Positions 23,188 through 31,236 of a stretch of 35,486 nucleotides of DNA are shown piece after piece. Position 1 is the stretch's first letter, and each line of letters opens with the position of its first letter. The notes beneath the pieces were generated by a model. It worked only from the letters and a program-made list of their open reading frames with translations, was not told the DNA's origin and searched no databases. This DNA is from Bacillota bacterium (GTDB taxonomy: Bacteria > Bacillota > Dethiobacteria > DTU022 > UBA8154): NCBI GenBank assembly GCA_029778075.1, contig JAKORA010000171.1:1-35486 (forward strand). The letters run 5' to 3'. A program made the translations under genes and the position numbers.

Positions 23188-24393
23188 ATGCTGGAAGGTA
23201 AGATAATTCTCCTGGGCATCACCGGAGGCATAGCCGCCTATAAAAGCGCTGAGCTGGCCAGGCTGCTTATTAAAGAAGGGGCAGCCGTGCAGGTAGTAAT
23301 GACCTCCAATGCTGAAAAATTTATTACGCCTCTTACCATGAGGACTCTTACCGGGCGTCCTGTTTACAGTTCGCTTTTCAGTCCCTCCTATGGATCGGCG
23401 ACTGTGCATATAGATCTGGCGCGGGAACCGCACCTGGTTGTTGTGGCCCCGGCAACGGCCAATTTTTTGGGGAAGATTTCTGCCGGTATCGCCGACGACC
23501 TCCTTTCCACGGTTATTCTGGCCGTTAAACTGCAGGAATGTCCTGTTATCTTGGCACCGTCGATGAACACCGCTATGTTCCACAATCCTGCGGTAAGAGA
23601 CAATATCGCACTGCTGCGCCGGAGGGGTTACCTTTTTGCCGATCCCCTCTCGGGTTCACTGGCCTGTGGTGAAGTGGGCGAAGGCCGTATGGTAGAACCG
23701 GTACAGCTTGTGGAGTTGATTAAAAACAAGCTGGCCGAGCCGGCACGGGCGGATTACACAGGGTTAACCGTGATGGTTACCGCCGGTCCCACCAGGGAGC
23801 CCCTGGATCCTGTCCGCTTTATCAGCAATCGCTCCAGCGGGCGCATGGGATATGCGCTGGCCCGGGCTGCCGCAGAAAGAGGCGCCCGTGTCATCCTGAT
23901 CAGCGGCCCCACAGCCCTGGAGCCGCCGCCGGGAGTCGACTTTTTCCCTGTAGAGTCTGCCCGGGAGATGTATGCAGCCGTTATGGACAAGTTCTCTCTG
24001 GCTGATGTCATTATTAAAACAGCTGCTGTAGCCGATTACAGGCCGGAAGAGGTTTATGGACAAAAAATAAAAAAGGGAGATGCACTATCGCTTAAACTTG
24101 TCCGCAACCCCGATATTTTGCAAGAATTGGGCTCCCAAAAAGGAGATCGCTTTTTAGTTGGTTTTGCAGCGGAAACGGAAAATCTTCTGGAGAATGCACG
24201 GAAAAAAATGACGAATAAAAATCTGGACCTTATTGTGGCCAATGATGTGACGCAGGAAGGCGCAGGTTTCGCCAAGGAGACAAACAAAGTCTACCTTATT
24301 TTTAGAGATGGGCATATGGAAGAACTTCCGCTCATGCTGAAGTCTGAGCTCTCTCACCTCATCCTGGAGCGCGTCAGGGCAGCTATAGGCTAG
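23188..24393 (+). CDS. coaBC: Bifunctional phosphopantothenoylcysteine decarboxylase / phosphopantothenate-cysteine ligase
   Basis: 401 residues, normal for CoaBC. It makes 4'-phosphopantetheine from phosphopantothenate and cysteine for coenzyme A. The CoaC flavoprotein domain (about 1-175) shows LGITGGIAAYKSAEL, the active-site His in TVHIDLA, APSMNTAMFHNP and the catalytic Cys in SLACGEVGEGRM. The CoaB domain (about 185-400) shows VTAGPTREPLDPVRFISN, RSSGRMGYALA and VADYRPEEV with the substrate loop. ATG at 23188 is chosen to give the family N-terminus MLEGKIILLGITGG; ATG 23173 would add five residues without a ribosome binding site. Confidence 0.95.
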   Translation: MLEGKIILLGITGGIAAYKSAELARLLIKEGAAVQVVMTSNAEKFITPLTMRTLTGRPVYSSLFSPSYGSATVHIDLAREPHLVVVAPATANFLGKISAGIADDLLSTVILAVKLQECPVILAPSMNTAMFHNPAVRDNIALLRRRGYLFADPLSGSLACGEVGEGRMVEPVQLVELIKNKLAEPARADYTGLTVMVTAGPTREPLDPVRFISNRSSGRMGYALARAAAERGARVILISGPTALEPPPGVDFFPVESAREMYAAVMDKFSLADVIIKTAAVADYRPEEVYGQKIKKGDALSLKLVRNPDILQELGSQKGDRFLVGFAAETENLLENARKKMTNKNLDLIVANDVTQEGAGFAKETNKVYLIFRDGHMEELPLMLKSELSHLILERVRAAIG

Positions 24394-24408
24394 CCCGTAC
24401 GACGGGCT
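24392..24408 (+). terminator. GC-rich hairpin at the coaBC stop codon
   Basis: AGCCCGT (24392-24398) and ACGGGCT (24402-24408) form a perfect 7-bp stem with a 3-nt loop that overlaps the coaBC stop codon. No T-tract follows, so it is at best a weak or factor-assisted terminator, or a 3' end stabiliser. Confidence 0.4.
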
Positions 24409-24469
24409 CCCCTCGATCCCTTCTGTATATAACTCTCGCAGAGTAATTTCCTCATTATTATATATGCAT

Positions 24470-24502
24470 AAAAAAAATACCGCATTTATCCCCGGCAGCG
24501 GC
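24470..24502 (-). terminator. Probable terminator of the spoIIM-like gene
   Basis: On the minus strand GCCGC (24502-24498) can pair with GCGGT (24483-24479) across a 14-nt loop, and eight Ts follow after TA (24477-24470). An overlapping 7-bp hairpin (GCTGTAA / TTACAGC, 24501-24520) lies just before it. The stem is short, so confidence is moderate. Confidence 0.45.
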
Positions 24503-24587
24503 TGTAAGCCTTTTTACAGCATCTACGGCTCGATGAGCATTACGGGCGGGCTCTCAAAGAGGCAACTTGAAGGAAATCTTGCGCTTA

Positions 24588-25211
24588 TCAGAGCGGGGTA
24601 GGGAGCGCCCATTTAAGCAGCAGGGGGGTTAGGGTGATCTCAACTATGGCGGCAATTAGAAACAGGCAGATTATTAGTGGAAGAACGGCAATAAATTCTC
24701 GCCAGATATATTTAAAGCTTTCACTTCTTTTTTTTTGCGGAAGGGGAAAGAGCAGATGGAAACCAAGCTTAAGGCCGAAGGCGGCACTTATGATAAATGC
24801 CGGCAGCTCGAAAATACCGTGCGGCAGCACTCCCAGCGACAAAAAAACAAGGGTGGAGGCCCCATGATACTCCAATCCGGCAATAATGCTGCCCAGCAGG
24901 GCTCCATTGGTAAAAAGACCTATCAGGGGAGTGATGCCCAAAAAAAATCCAAAGAGCATCATCTGCAGGGAGACCAAGAGGTTGTTTAAAAAGAGAATAG
25001 CTATTCCCTTCAGGGGAGGACCTGCAAAAATCATTTCTGCCATTTCTGCCAGGAGTTCCTGTTGGCTTTTTGTCAGCTCTGTAAGGAAAAATTTTTCATT
25101 TCCCAGGGCAAATGCTGCAAGAAAAATCCCCAATAAAAAGAAAAACAGGGCAATAATGATCCAGTTTAAATTTTGCCGTATGATTCGTATAACATTAGGA
25201 TTGATAAGCAT
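24588..25211 (-). CDS. SpoIIM family (DUF95) membrane protein
   Basis: 207 residues with about five membrane segments. The family block is visible in the middle: FLNNLLVSLQMMLFGFFLG followed by TNGALLGSIIA and GVLPHGIFELPAFIISAAFG with its conserved PHG-E-P pattern. Such proteins include the SpoIIM subunit of the sporulation DMP peptidoglycan-remodelling complex, and also unlinked DUF95 proteins. SpoIID and SpoIIP are not nearby, so a sporulation role is not proved. ATG (25211-25209) has AAGGAG five bases upstream. It is transcribed opposite to coaBC and priA, an interruption of the usual coaBC-priA order, and shares an AT-rich divergent promoter region (25212-25315) with priA. Confidence 0.85.
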   Translation of the reverse strand: MLINPNVIRIIRQNLNWIIIALFFFLLGIFLAAFALGNEKFFLTELTKSQQELLAEMAEMIFAGPPLKGIAILFLNNLLVSLQMMLFGFFLGITPLIGLFTNGALLGSIIAGLEYHGASTLVFLSLGVLPHGIFELPAFIISAAFGLKLGFHLLFPLPQKKRSESFKYIWREFIAVLPLIICLFLIAAIVEITLTPLLLKWALPTPL

Positions 25212-25315
25212 GTAGACTCCTTTTTAATTTTCTTTTTATACTGTATTATTATAATATATTACTTTCCTTAAGGGAATGGTTTTCAGGTAAAGTTTTTTAT
25301 TAAGGGGATGGGTAA
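25212..25315. promoter_or_regulatory. Divergent AT-rich promoter region, spoIIM-like gene and priA
   Basis: The 104 bp between the divergent starts hold TATAAT-like strings on both strands around 25244-25260 (TATTATTATAATATATTA). Promoters for both genes probably overlap here. No -35 with good match and spacing could be assigned on either strand. Confidence 0.4.
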
Positions 25316-27562
25316 GTGGCAGCGGAGCTGTACGCCCGTGTTATTCTTGATATGGTCAGCAATGCCGTGGATAGGCCTTTTCAGTACGCCGTGCCTTCAC
25401 ATTTGGCAGGCAAAATCGAGGTGGGCTCACGTGTACTGGTGCCCTTCCGTTCGCGGCAAATGGTTGCTTATGTGGTGGCTCTCGATAGGGAGCCGCTAAT
25501 TAATAATACCCGTGACATTATTGATATACAGGACCCCTTTCCCGTTCTGCAGCCGGAATTTGTGGAGCTCAGTCACTGGTTGTCCAGGAGGTTTTTCAGC
25601 CGCTGGATAGAGTCCATACACCTCTGTCTACCTCCGGCGGGGGAGAAGGCCAAAGCCAGGCATGTAGAAAAAGTGTTGCCCCTCTTTCCTCCGGAAATAA
25701 TGCGGGAAGAAAGTGCCAGGCTAAAATCAAAAGCTTTCCGCCAGGCGTTGATTCTGGAGCATCTGGCCTTGGCAGAGGAAGGATTGCCCTGGAGGGTACT
25801 TAAAGCCAAAACAGGAGCCGGACGACAGAGCCTGGTTCCGCTGATAAAAAGAGGGTGGCTAAAGATCGAGACAGTGCCCTCTGAAAGCCCCTTGTGGGAC
25901 AAGCCACAGGTTGAGGGTACCATAAGTAAAAAACTGACTTTAACGAGCGAACAGGAAGCAGCCTGGAGGGAGATTAAAGAAGGATTTACAGGCCGGCAAA
26001 AACAGTTTTTAATTTTCGGTGTTACTGGAAGCGGGAAAACTGAGCTGTATTTGCGCGCTGCAGAAGAGGCTTTAAAACGGGGGCGGACTGTGCTGTTTCT
26101 GGTGCCGGAAATAGCGCTTACACCCCAGATTATCGAACAGTTGAAAACCCGTTTCCCCGATAGCTTTGCTCTGTTACATAGCAGCTTATCTCCGGGGGAA
26201 AGATATGAACAGTGGCTGCGTGTGAAAAGGGGGGAAGCCCGGGTGGTCCTGGGGGCTCGATCGGCTGTTTTTGCCCCCCTGAGCAATATCGGCCTGATTG
26301 TCATGGATGAGGAGCATGAGAATACCTACAAGCAATCCGAATCTCCCCGCTACCACACCAGAGATGTTGCCAGATGGAGAGCTGCTTATCACGATGCTGT
26401 TTTGCTGATGGGAAGTGCAACCCCCTCATTGGAAACTTTTCTGGATACGAGGAGGAAAAAGGCCAAATTGCTTACACTCACCCGGAGAGTTGAGGGGCAC
26501 CGGCTTCCTGATGTAGAGGTAGTGGACATGCGCCGGGAATTTGGTGCCGGAAACAGGGGCATTTTCAGCCGATCGCTCCGGAAGGCCATGGAAGAGACCC
26601 TTCACCGCCAAGAGCAGATTATGCTTTTTCTTAACCGCCGCGGCTTTGCGGGCTTTCAGCTCTGCCGGCAGTGCGGGCTGGTTCTTAAATGCCCTTCCTG
26701 CGATGTGTCTTTGACCTATCATTCCTCACCTGAACACCTGCAGTGTCATTATTGTGGTTACAGAAGGGCAGCTTTGCAATTTTGCCCCCAGTGCAAAAGC
26801 CGTTATCTGCGCAACTTTGGATTGGGAACCCAGAAAGTGGAAAGAGAGGTGCAAAATATCTTTCCCGGGGTTGAAGTTGTCAGGATGGACAGCGACACAA
26901 CTGCCGTGAGGGGCGCCTACGACAGGATCTGGAGTTCTTTTAAAGAAAAAAGGGCTTCTGTTTTAATTGGCACCCAGATGATCGCCAAGGGTTTTGATTT
27001 TCCGGGTGTTACTTTGGTTGGTATCGTAGCGGCCGATATTACCCTGCATCTGCCGGATTTTCGTGCCGGGGAGCGCACTTTTCAATTATTGTCCCAGGCT
27101 GCCGGACGGTCAGGCCGGGGAGCCCAGCGGGGCCGCGTTATTATTCAGACTTTCACACCCTGGCATTACAGCATTAAAGCTGCGGCAGAGCATAGCTACA
27201 AGGATTTTTTACAGGAAGAGCTTAAAAGGCGCAAGCTTCTTTTATATCCGCCATTTTCTGAAATAATCCTGATCAACTGCAGCTCGCTCCAGGAGCCGAA
27301 AGCCAGGCTTTTTGCCGAAAAATTAAAGGCCGCATTGGCAGAGAGCCTGTCTATTGTTGGGGAAAAAGAAACGGAACTGCTTGGTCCTTCACCGGCTCCG
27401 CTTTTTAAAATTAAGGATCGTTTCCGCTACCAGCTTATTTTCAAAGGAATCAATCTGCAGCAGTATGCCGGCATTATCAGGGACGTGGTTTGGAGGTTTT
27501 CCCAAGAAACGGGAGAAGAGATAAGGATAACAGTAGATTTTAATCCTATGATGATGTTATAA
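25316..27562 (+). CDS. priA: Primosomal protein N' (replication restart helicase PriA)
   Basis: 748 residues. PriA recognises stalled forks and reloads the replicative helicase. The N-terminal DNA-binding region is about 1-200; Walker A is GVTGSGKTELY; the Walker B box is VMDEEHENTYKQ. The zinc-binding insertion has the full set of cysteines (CRQCG ... CPSC ... CHYCG ... CPQC), and motif VI is QAAGRSGRG. GTG at 25316 has AGGGG eight bases ahead. It is the first gene of a probable operon running through def, fmt and on to rsmB, in the same order as Bacillus (priA-def-fmt-rsmB). Confidence 0.95.
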   Translation: MAAELYARVILDMVSNAVDRPFQYAVPSHLAGKIEVGSRVLVPFRSRQMVAYVVALDREPLINNTRDIIDIQDPFPVLQPEFVELSHWLSRRFFSRWIESIHLCLPPAGEKAKARHVEKVLPLFPPEIMREESARLKSKAFRQALILEHLALAEEGLPWRVLKAKTGAGRQSLVPLIKRGWLKIETVPSESPLWDKPQVEGTISKKLTLTSEQEAAWREIKEGFTGRQKQFLIFGVTGSGKTELYLRAAEEALKRGRTVLFLVPEIALTPQIIEQLKTRFPDSFALLHSSLSPGERYEQWLRVKRGEARVVLGARSAVFAPLSNIGLIVMDEEHENTYKQSESPRYHTRDVARWRAAYHDAVLLMGSATPSLETFLDTRRKKAKLLTLTRRVEGHRLPDVEVVDMRREFGAGNRGIFSRSLRKAMEETLHRQEQIMLFLNRRGFAGFQLCRQCGLVLKCPSCDVSLTYHSSPEHLQCHYCGYRRAALQFCPQCKSRYLRNFGLGTQKVEREVQNIFPGVEVVRMDSDTTAVRGAYDRIWSSFKEKRASVLIGTQMIAKGFDFPGVTLVGIVAADITLHLPDFRAGERTFQLLSQAAGRSGRGAQRGRVIIQTFTPWHYSIKAAAEHSYKDFLQEELKRRKLLLYPPFSEIILINCSSLQEPKARLFAEKLKAALAESLSIVGEKETELLGPSPAPLFKIKDRFRYQLIFKGINLQQYAGIIRDVVWRFSQETGEEIRITVDFNPMMML

Positions 27563-27583
27563 TTGCCTTAAGGAGGAAAGCGG

Positions 27584-28072
27584 ATGGCTTTGAGAAATAT
27601 TCGCCGGCAGGGAGACCCGGTGCTGCGAAAAAAAGCTGTTCCTGTTACCAGGTTTAACGAACAGCTGCACCGCCTGCTTGATGATATGGTTGAGACGATG
27701 ATTAAAGCCCAAGGTGCTGGTTTGGCCGCTCCTCAGATCGGAATTTCCAAAAAAATTATTGTTCTGAGGGATGAGGATAAGATTTTGGAAATTATAAACC
27801 CGGAAATAACGGAGAGTGAGGGTGAAAGCATCGATATTGAAGGCTGCCTGAGCTTTCCGGGACTCTATGGCGAGGTTCCTCGCTCTGCCCGGGTGGCAGT
27901 TAGCGGGCAGGACAGGGGAGGCCGTGAAATAAGGGTTTCCGGTGAAGGTTTTTTAGCCAGAGTGTTGCAGCATGAAATTGACCATCTTCATGGCATACTG
28001 TTTGTTGACAGGGCAGTCAGGCTTTATACTCCGGAGGAGCTACAAAATCTTGCCAGAAAAGATAAAAGCTGA
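27584..28072 (+). CDS. def: Peptide deformylase
   Basis: 162 residues. Removes the formyl group from nascent N-terminal formyl-methionine. All three metalloprotease motifs are intact: GAGLAAPQIG, EGCLSFPG with the metal Cys, and HEIDHLHG with the catalytic Glu and two metal His. ATG at 27584 follows AAGGAGG. It is 21 bp after priA, and fmt begins 25 bp later, so the enzymes that add and remove the formyl group are made together. Confidence 0.97.
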   Translation: MALRNIRRQGDPVLRKKAVPVTRFNEQLHRLLDDMVETMIKAQGAGLAAPQIGISKKIIVLRDEDKILEIINPEITESEGESIDIEGCLSFPGLYGEVPRSARVAVSGQDRGGREIRVSGEGFLARVLQHEIDHLHGILFVDRAVRLYTPEELQNLARKDKS

Positions 28073-28097
28073 TTATAAAGAGCAAAGGGTGACAGAT

Positions 28098-29051
28098 GTG
28101 ACAGGCTTGAAAATACTTTTTTTAGGAACAAGTTCTTTTGCCGTTCCTTCGCTGAGGGTTCTGTCTGAAAATATTAAACAGCTAGCAGTAGTTACCAGGC
28201 CTGACCGCCCGGCAGGGAGGGGGAGGCGCCTTACGGCCACGCCGGTAAAGGAGGAAGCTCTAAAATATAACCTGGAGCTTTTCCAGCCTGATAATCATGA
28301 AGGTCTCTTGCAGGTACTCCAAACTGTAAATCCACAGGTGCTGGTTAATGTGGCCTTTGGAATGTTTTTAAAACCTGCTGTTCTAAATTTTCCTCCAATG
28401 GGATGCATTAACCTTCATCCTTCACTGCTTCCGGCTTACCGCGGCGCGGCTCCCATTCAGAGAGCCCTGATGGCGGGTGAAAAGAGCACCGGTGTTACGG
28501 TTTTATATATGACTTCACGGCTGGATGCCGGGGATATTATTATGCAGGAGAAAACGGAGATTGACCCTGAAGAAAATTTTGGTGAGCTTCATGACCGGCT
28601 GGCAGAGCTTGGTTCAAAGGTCTTGCTGAAGGCTCTCGAACTTGTGGCACAGGGGAAAGCTCCACGGCGTCCCCAGGAGGAGGACAAGGCCACATTTGCT
28701 CCGCCAATTACCAGGGAAGAAGAAGCCATTTCCTGGTCCAAACCGGCGGTTTCCATTCATAACCTGGTTCGCGCCCTTAGTCCTGTTCCCGGGGCTTATA
28801 CAGGTTACCGCGGCAAGCGCTTGAAAGTCTGGAGGACCTCGCTGACAGATAAGCCGCCGGAGAGCCCGGCTGTCGATTACCTCTCTCTGCCTCCCGGAAC
28901 TGTATGTTCAGTAGACAAGGGTTATGCCGAGGTTGTTACCGGTCAGAATACGCTTAAACTCCTGGAAGTGCAGTTGGAAGGAAAAAGAAGAATGAGCATG
29001 GGGGATTTTTTAAAGGGTTACAGTGTGAAGGTAGGCGAAAGATTTGAATGA
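28098..29051 (+). CDS. fmt: Methionyl-tRNA formyltransferase
   Basis: 317 residues. Transfers formyl from 10-formyl-THF to Met-tRNAi. The N-terminal Rossmann domain begins LKILFLGTSSFAVPSLRVL, with HPSLLPAYRGAAPIQRAL and the catalytic Asp in SRLDAGDI; the C-terminal OB-like domain covers about residues 205-317. GTG at 28098 is chosen: AAAGGG lies eight bases ahead and it gives the normal family length. GTG 28089 and TTG 28107 are alternatives. The final codons overlap the next gene by 8 bp. Confidence 0.95.
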   Translation: MTGLKILFLGTSSFAVPSLRVLSENIKQLAVVTRPDRPAGRGRRLTATPVKEEALKYNLELFQPDNHEGLLQVLQTVNPQVLVNVAFGMFLKPAVLNFPPMGCINLHPSLLPAYRGAAPIQRALMAGEKSTGVTVLYMTSRLDAGDIIMQEKTEIDPEENFGELHDRLAELGSKVLLKALELVAQGKAPRRPQEEDKATFAPPITREEEAISWSKPAVSIHNLVRALSPVPGAYTGYRGKRLKVWRTSLTDKPPESPAVDYLSLPPGTVCSVDKGYAEVVTGQNTLKLLEVQLEGKRRMSMGDFLKGYSVKVGERFE

Positions 29052-29820
29052 AATTGTCCCGGTCGGCACGAAAACCAAGAAGAGGACTTTTTTGGGCCTG
29101 TTGCTGGTAGCGCTGTTATTTTTGCTGTTTACAGCCCTGTACCTTTTACTTGCGGCCAGCGACCGCTATGCAGCCTTCTCGCGCAGTGTGTTTATGGGTC
29201 TGACCATATCGGCGCTGCTCTTCAACCTGCTTTTTTGCCTTGGTTTACTGGCCATAGTGTTAACAATACTGCAAAAGCGAACCTTTCCCTTACTGCGGTG
29301 GTCAATAGAAAAAACCCTGCTTTTGCTCTATCCTTTTGTTCTGCAAATGGGGCGCTTTATGCATATTACCCAGGAAAAGATCCAACGCTCTTTTATCGAA
29401 GTCAACAACCAGCTGGTTAAAGCCCGTCCCATGCAAATAAAGGCCAATGAGCTTTTAGTGCTCCTTCCCCATTGCCTGCAAAATGACAGGTGCACTTATA
29501 AAATTACACGTAACGTTACTAACTGCCGGCGCTGTGGAAACTGCCAGCTGCCGGAGATTCTTTCCCTTGCCTCCGGCAGGGGGTTCAGAGTCGAGGTGGT
29601 GACTGGCGGTACCCTGGCCCGTCGTGCCGTAGAAGAATACAGGCCGCAGGCTGTCGTAGCGGTGGCATGCGAGCGGGACCTCTCCAGCGGAGTTCTGGAC
29701 AGTTTTCCCCTGCCTGTTCTGGGTGTTTTAAATGAACGGCCCCAGGGACCCTGCTTTAATACCAGGGTTGATCTAGCGGCACTGCGAGAATCAATTGATT
29801 TTTTTCTGGGAAAACAATAA
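29044..29820 (+). CDS. DUF116 domain membrane protein with cysteine cluster
   Basis: 258 residues. Two membrane segments (about 17-39 and 50-78) are followed by a DUF116 domain (about 130-255). The latter shows cysteines in LPHCLQNDRC, the NCRRCGNC cluster, VVAVACERDL, and the closing GPCFNTRVDL. The cluster pattern suggests a metal or Fe-S site, but no activity is established for the family. TTG at 29044 overlaps the fmt end and has AAGGTAGG eight bases ahead. DUF116 genes between fmt and rsmB are seen in several anaerobic Firmicutes, from general memory, and are absent in Bacillus. Confidence 0.85.
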   Translation: MNEIVPVGTKTKKRTFLGLLLVALLFLLFTALYLLLAASDRYAAFSRSVFMGLTISALLFNLLFCLGLLAIVLTILQKRTFPLLRWSIEKTLLLLYPFVLQMGRFMHITQEKIQRSFIEVNNQLVKARPMQIKANELLVLLPHCLQNDRCTYKITRNVTNCRRCGNCQLPEILSLASGRGFRVEVVTGGTLARRAVEEYRPQAVVAVACERDLSSGVLDSFPLPVLGVLNERPQGPCFNTRVDLAALRESIDFFLGKQ

Positions 29821-29839
29821 CTGAAGGGGTGTATGTACA

Positions 29840-30529
29840 GTGTGGTTTTTTGATTCGGGATTTATCATTTTTGTAATTCCCGCCATGATCTTCGCCCTGT
29901 ACGCACAGAATAAAGTAAGAAGTGTTTACGACCATTACAGCAGAATATCTTCCGGGAAAAGGCTGAAAGGCGCGGAGGTGGCCCGCATGCTTCTTGACCA
30001 AAAGGGCTTGGAGAATATCAAGGTTCTCCAGACCGAGGGGAACCTGACGGATCATTATGATCCGCGAGCCGGCGTTGTCAGGCTTTCTCCGCAAGTGTAC
30101 AACGGCAACTCTCTGGCCGCTCTTGGCATTGCCGCCCATGAGGTCGGCCATGCCGTGCAGCATAGCAGCGGATATTTCCCTCTCGGGATCCGCAACTCGA
30201 TCGTTCCCCTGGCAAATTTTGGCTCACGCGCTGCTTTCCCTCTTTTTTTCATCGGGCTTATTTTTGGCGGGGAGATGGGCTCACTGCTAATGTCTGCGGG
30301 GATTGCGATATTTTTATTCGCCGTTTTATTCCAAACTATTACGATGCCGGTAGAGTTCAACGCCAGTAGAAGGGCGGTAGCTTTATTGGAAGACGGCGGC
30401 TATTTATCAGGAGAAGAGATCACCGGAGCAAAACAGGTTCTGCACGCGGCTGCTTTAACGTATGTCGCTGCCACGGCCGTTGCCCTGGCCCATCTGTTCC
30501 GTTTGCTCCTGTTAAGGGGGAGAGAATGA
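29840..30529 (+). CDS. YugP-type zinc metallopeptidase (M48-related membrane protein)
   Basis: 229 residues with an N-terminal membrane segment, the zinc motif HEVGH (HExxH) inside GIAAHEVGHAVQHSSGY, two to three later membrane segments, and a C-terminal NASRRAVALLEDGGYL block typical of the neutral zinc metallopeptidase YugP family. Likely a membrane-bound protease; substrates are unknown. GTG at 29840 has AAGGGGTG nine bases upstream. It follows the DUF116 gene by 19 bp. Its stop codon lies inside a GC-rich hairpin (30516-30543). Confidence 0.9.
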   Translation: MWFFDSGFIIFVIPAMIFALYAQNKVRSVYDHYSRISSGKRLKGAEVARMLLDQKGLENIKVLQTEGNLTDHYDPRAGVVRLSPQVYNGNSLAALGIAAHEVGHAVQHSSGYFPLGIRNSIVPLANFGSRAAFPLFFIGLIFGGEMGSLLMSAGIAIFLFAVLFQTITMPVEFNASRRAVALLEDGGYLSGEEITGAKQVLHAAALTYVAATAVALAHLFRLLLLRGRE

Positions 30530-30543
30530 TTCCGTTCTCCCCC
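30516..30543 (+). terminator. GC-rich hairpin spanning a stop codon
   Basis: GGGGGAGA (30516-30523) and TCTCCCCC (30536-30543) form an 8-bp stem with a 12-nt loop that contains the stop of the protease gene (30527-30529). No T-tract follows; the next ribosome binding site is about 15 bp downstream. It may adjust expression between the two genes rather than fully terminate. Confidence 0.45.
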
Positions 30544-30570
30544 CAAATGCTTTAATAAAAAGGGGTATTT

Positions 30571-31221
30571 ATGATGCTTACTCTTTTGCTGCTGCTTTTT
30601 TTCTGGCCTCTAGCTCTTTTTTTGATTGTAAACCTGCTGTTCTTACCTTTCCAGTTTGCCGTCTATTCTATTTTTAATATTTTTACCGTACCCTTCCAGC
30701 TTGTCAAAATAGCCCTGAACAAACAGTTGAGGGTTAACCATGCTCTGGAGCATGCCACCATCAATGTCATTGAGGAGCACCTGGGGTGCCTTAACATAGC
30801 CGGCCTGGGGCAGGACAACGGTTTCATCATCCAGGGGCCGGTTGATGCTTATATCGTGGAAGAGGCTGCCAGGGCAGGCCTGGCTCGCCTCCGTAGGGGA
30901 GAGAAAAATCTGGCGATCCACAGGCGCTGTGGCACTAGTATGCTGGCGGCAAATTTTATTTCGTCTGTTTTAATAATCTTTCTTTTATGGAGTTTTGGCT
31001 ATTTTGGCATCTTTTATATTGTAGCGGCACTGCTGGCGGCACAAATTTTGGGCCCTTACCTGGGTTGGGTTTTTCAAAAATATATTACAACATCCGCCGA
31101 TGTGGAGGGGATGGAAATAGTTGCTGTGGAGGGGAACCCTCTGCCGCAGAGCTTTTTTTGGGGCTTTGCCCCCCTGCCGAGGCGCTATTTTGTCCGTACT
31201 CGCAAACTGTATTATATCTGA
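30571..31221 (+). CDS. DUF6391 domain membrane protein
   Basis: 216 residues. Long hydrophobic N-terminal stretch (about 1-45), then the family-like VNHALEHATINVIEEH motif, a soluble part (about 60-125), and two further membrane segments (about 130-170). The HxxEH pattern recalls a metal-binding helix, but I know of no assigned activity. ATG at 30571 has AAGGGG about five bases ahead. It sits between a metallopeptidase and rsmB; the three genes from DUF116 to here form an insertion in the fmt-rsmB order of Bacillus. Confidence 0.75.
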   Translation: MMLTLLLLLFFWPLALFLIVNLLFLPFQFAVYSIFNIFTVPFQLVKIALNKQLRVNHALEHATINVIEEHLGCLNIAGLGQDNGFIIQGPVDAYIVEEAARAGLARLRRGEKNLAIHRRCGTSMLAANFISSVLIIFLLWSFGYFGIFYIVAALLAAQILGPYLGWVFQKYITTSADVEGMEIVAVEGNPLPQSFFWGFAPLPRRYFVRTRKLYYI

Positions 31222-31236
31222 GCAGGAGTTGAGTTC

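Noticed and set aside
22828-23583. 251-codon minus-strand ORF
   Set aside because: Spans the antisense of gmk, rpoZ and coaBC, all of which are clear genes.
25573-26304. 243-codon minus-strand ORF
   Set aside because: Antisense to priA, whose helicase motifs are intact across the same stretch.
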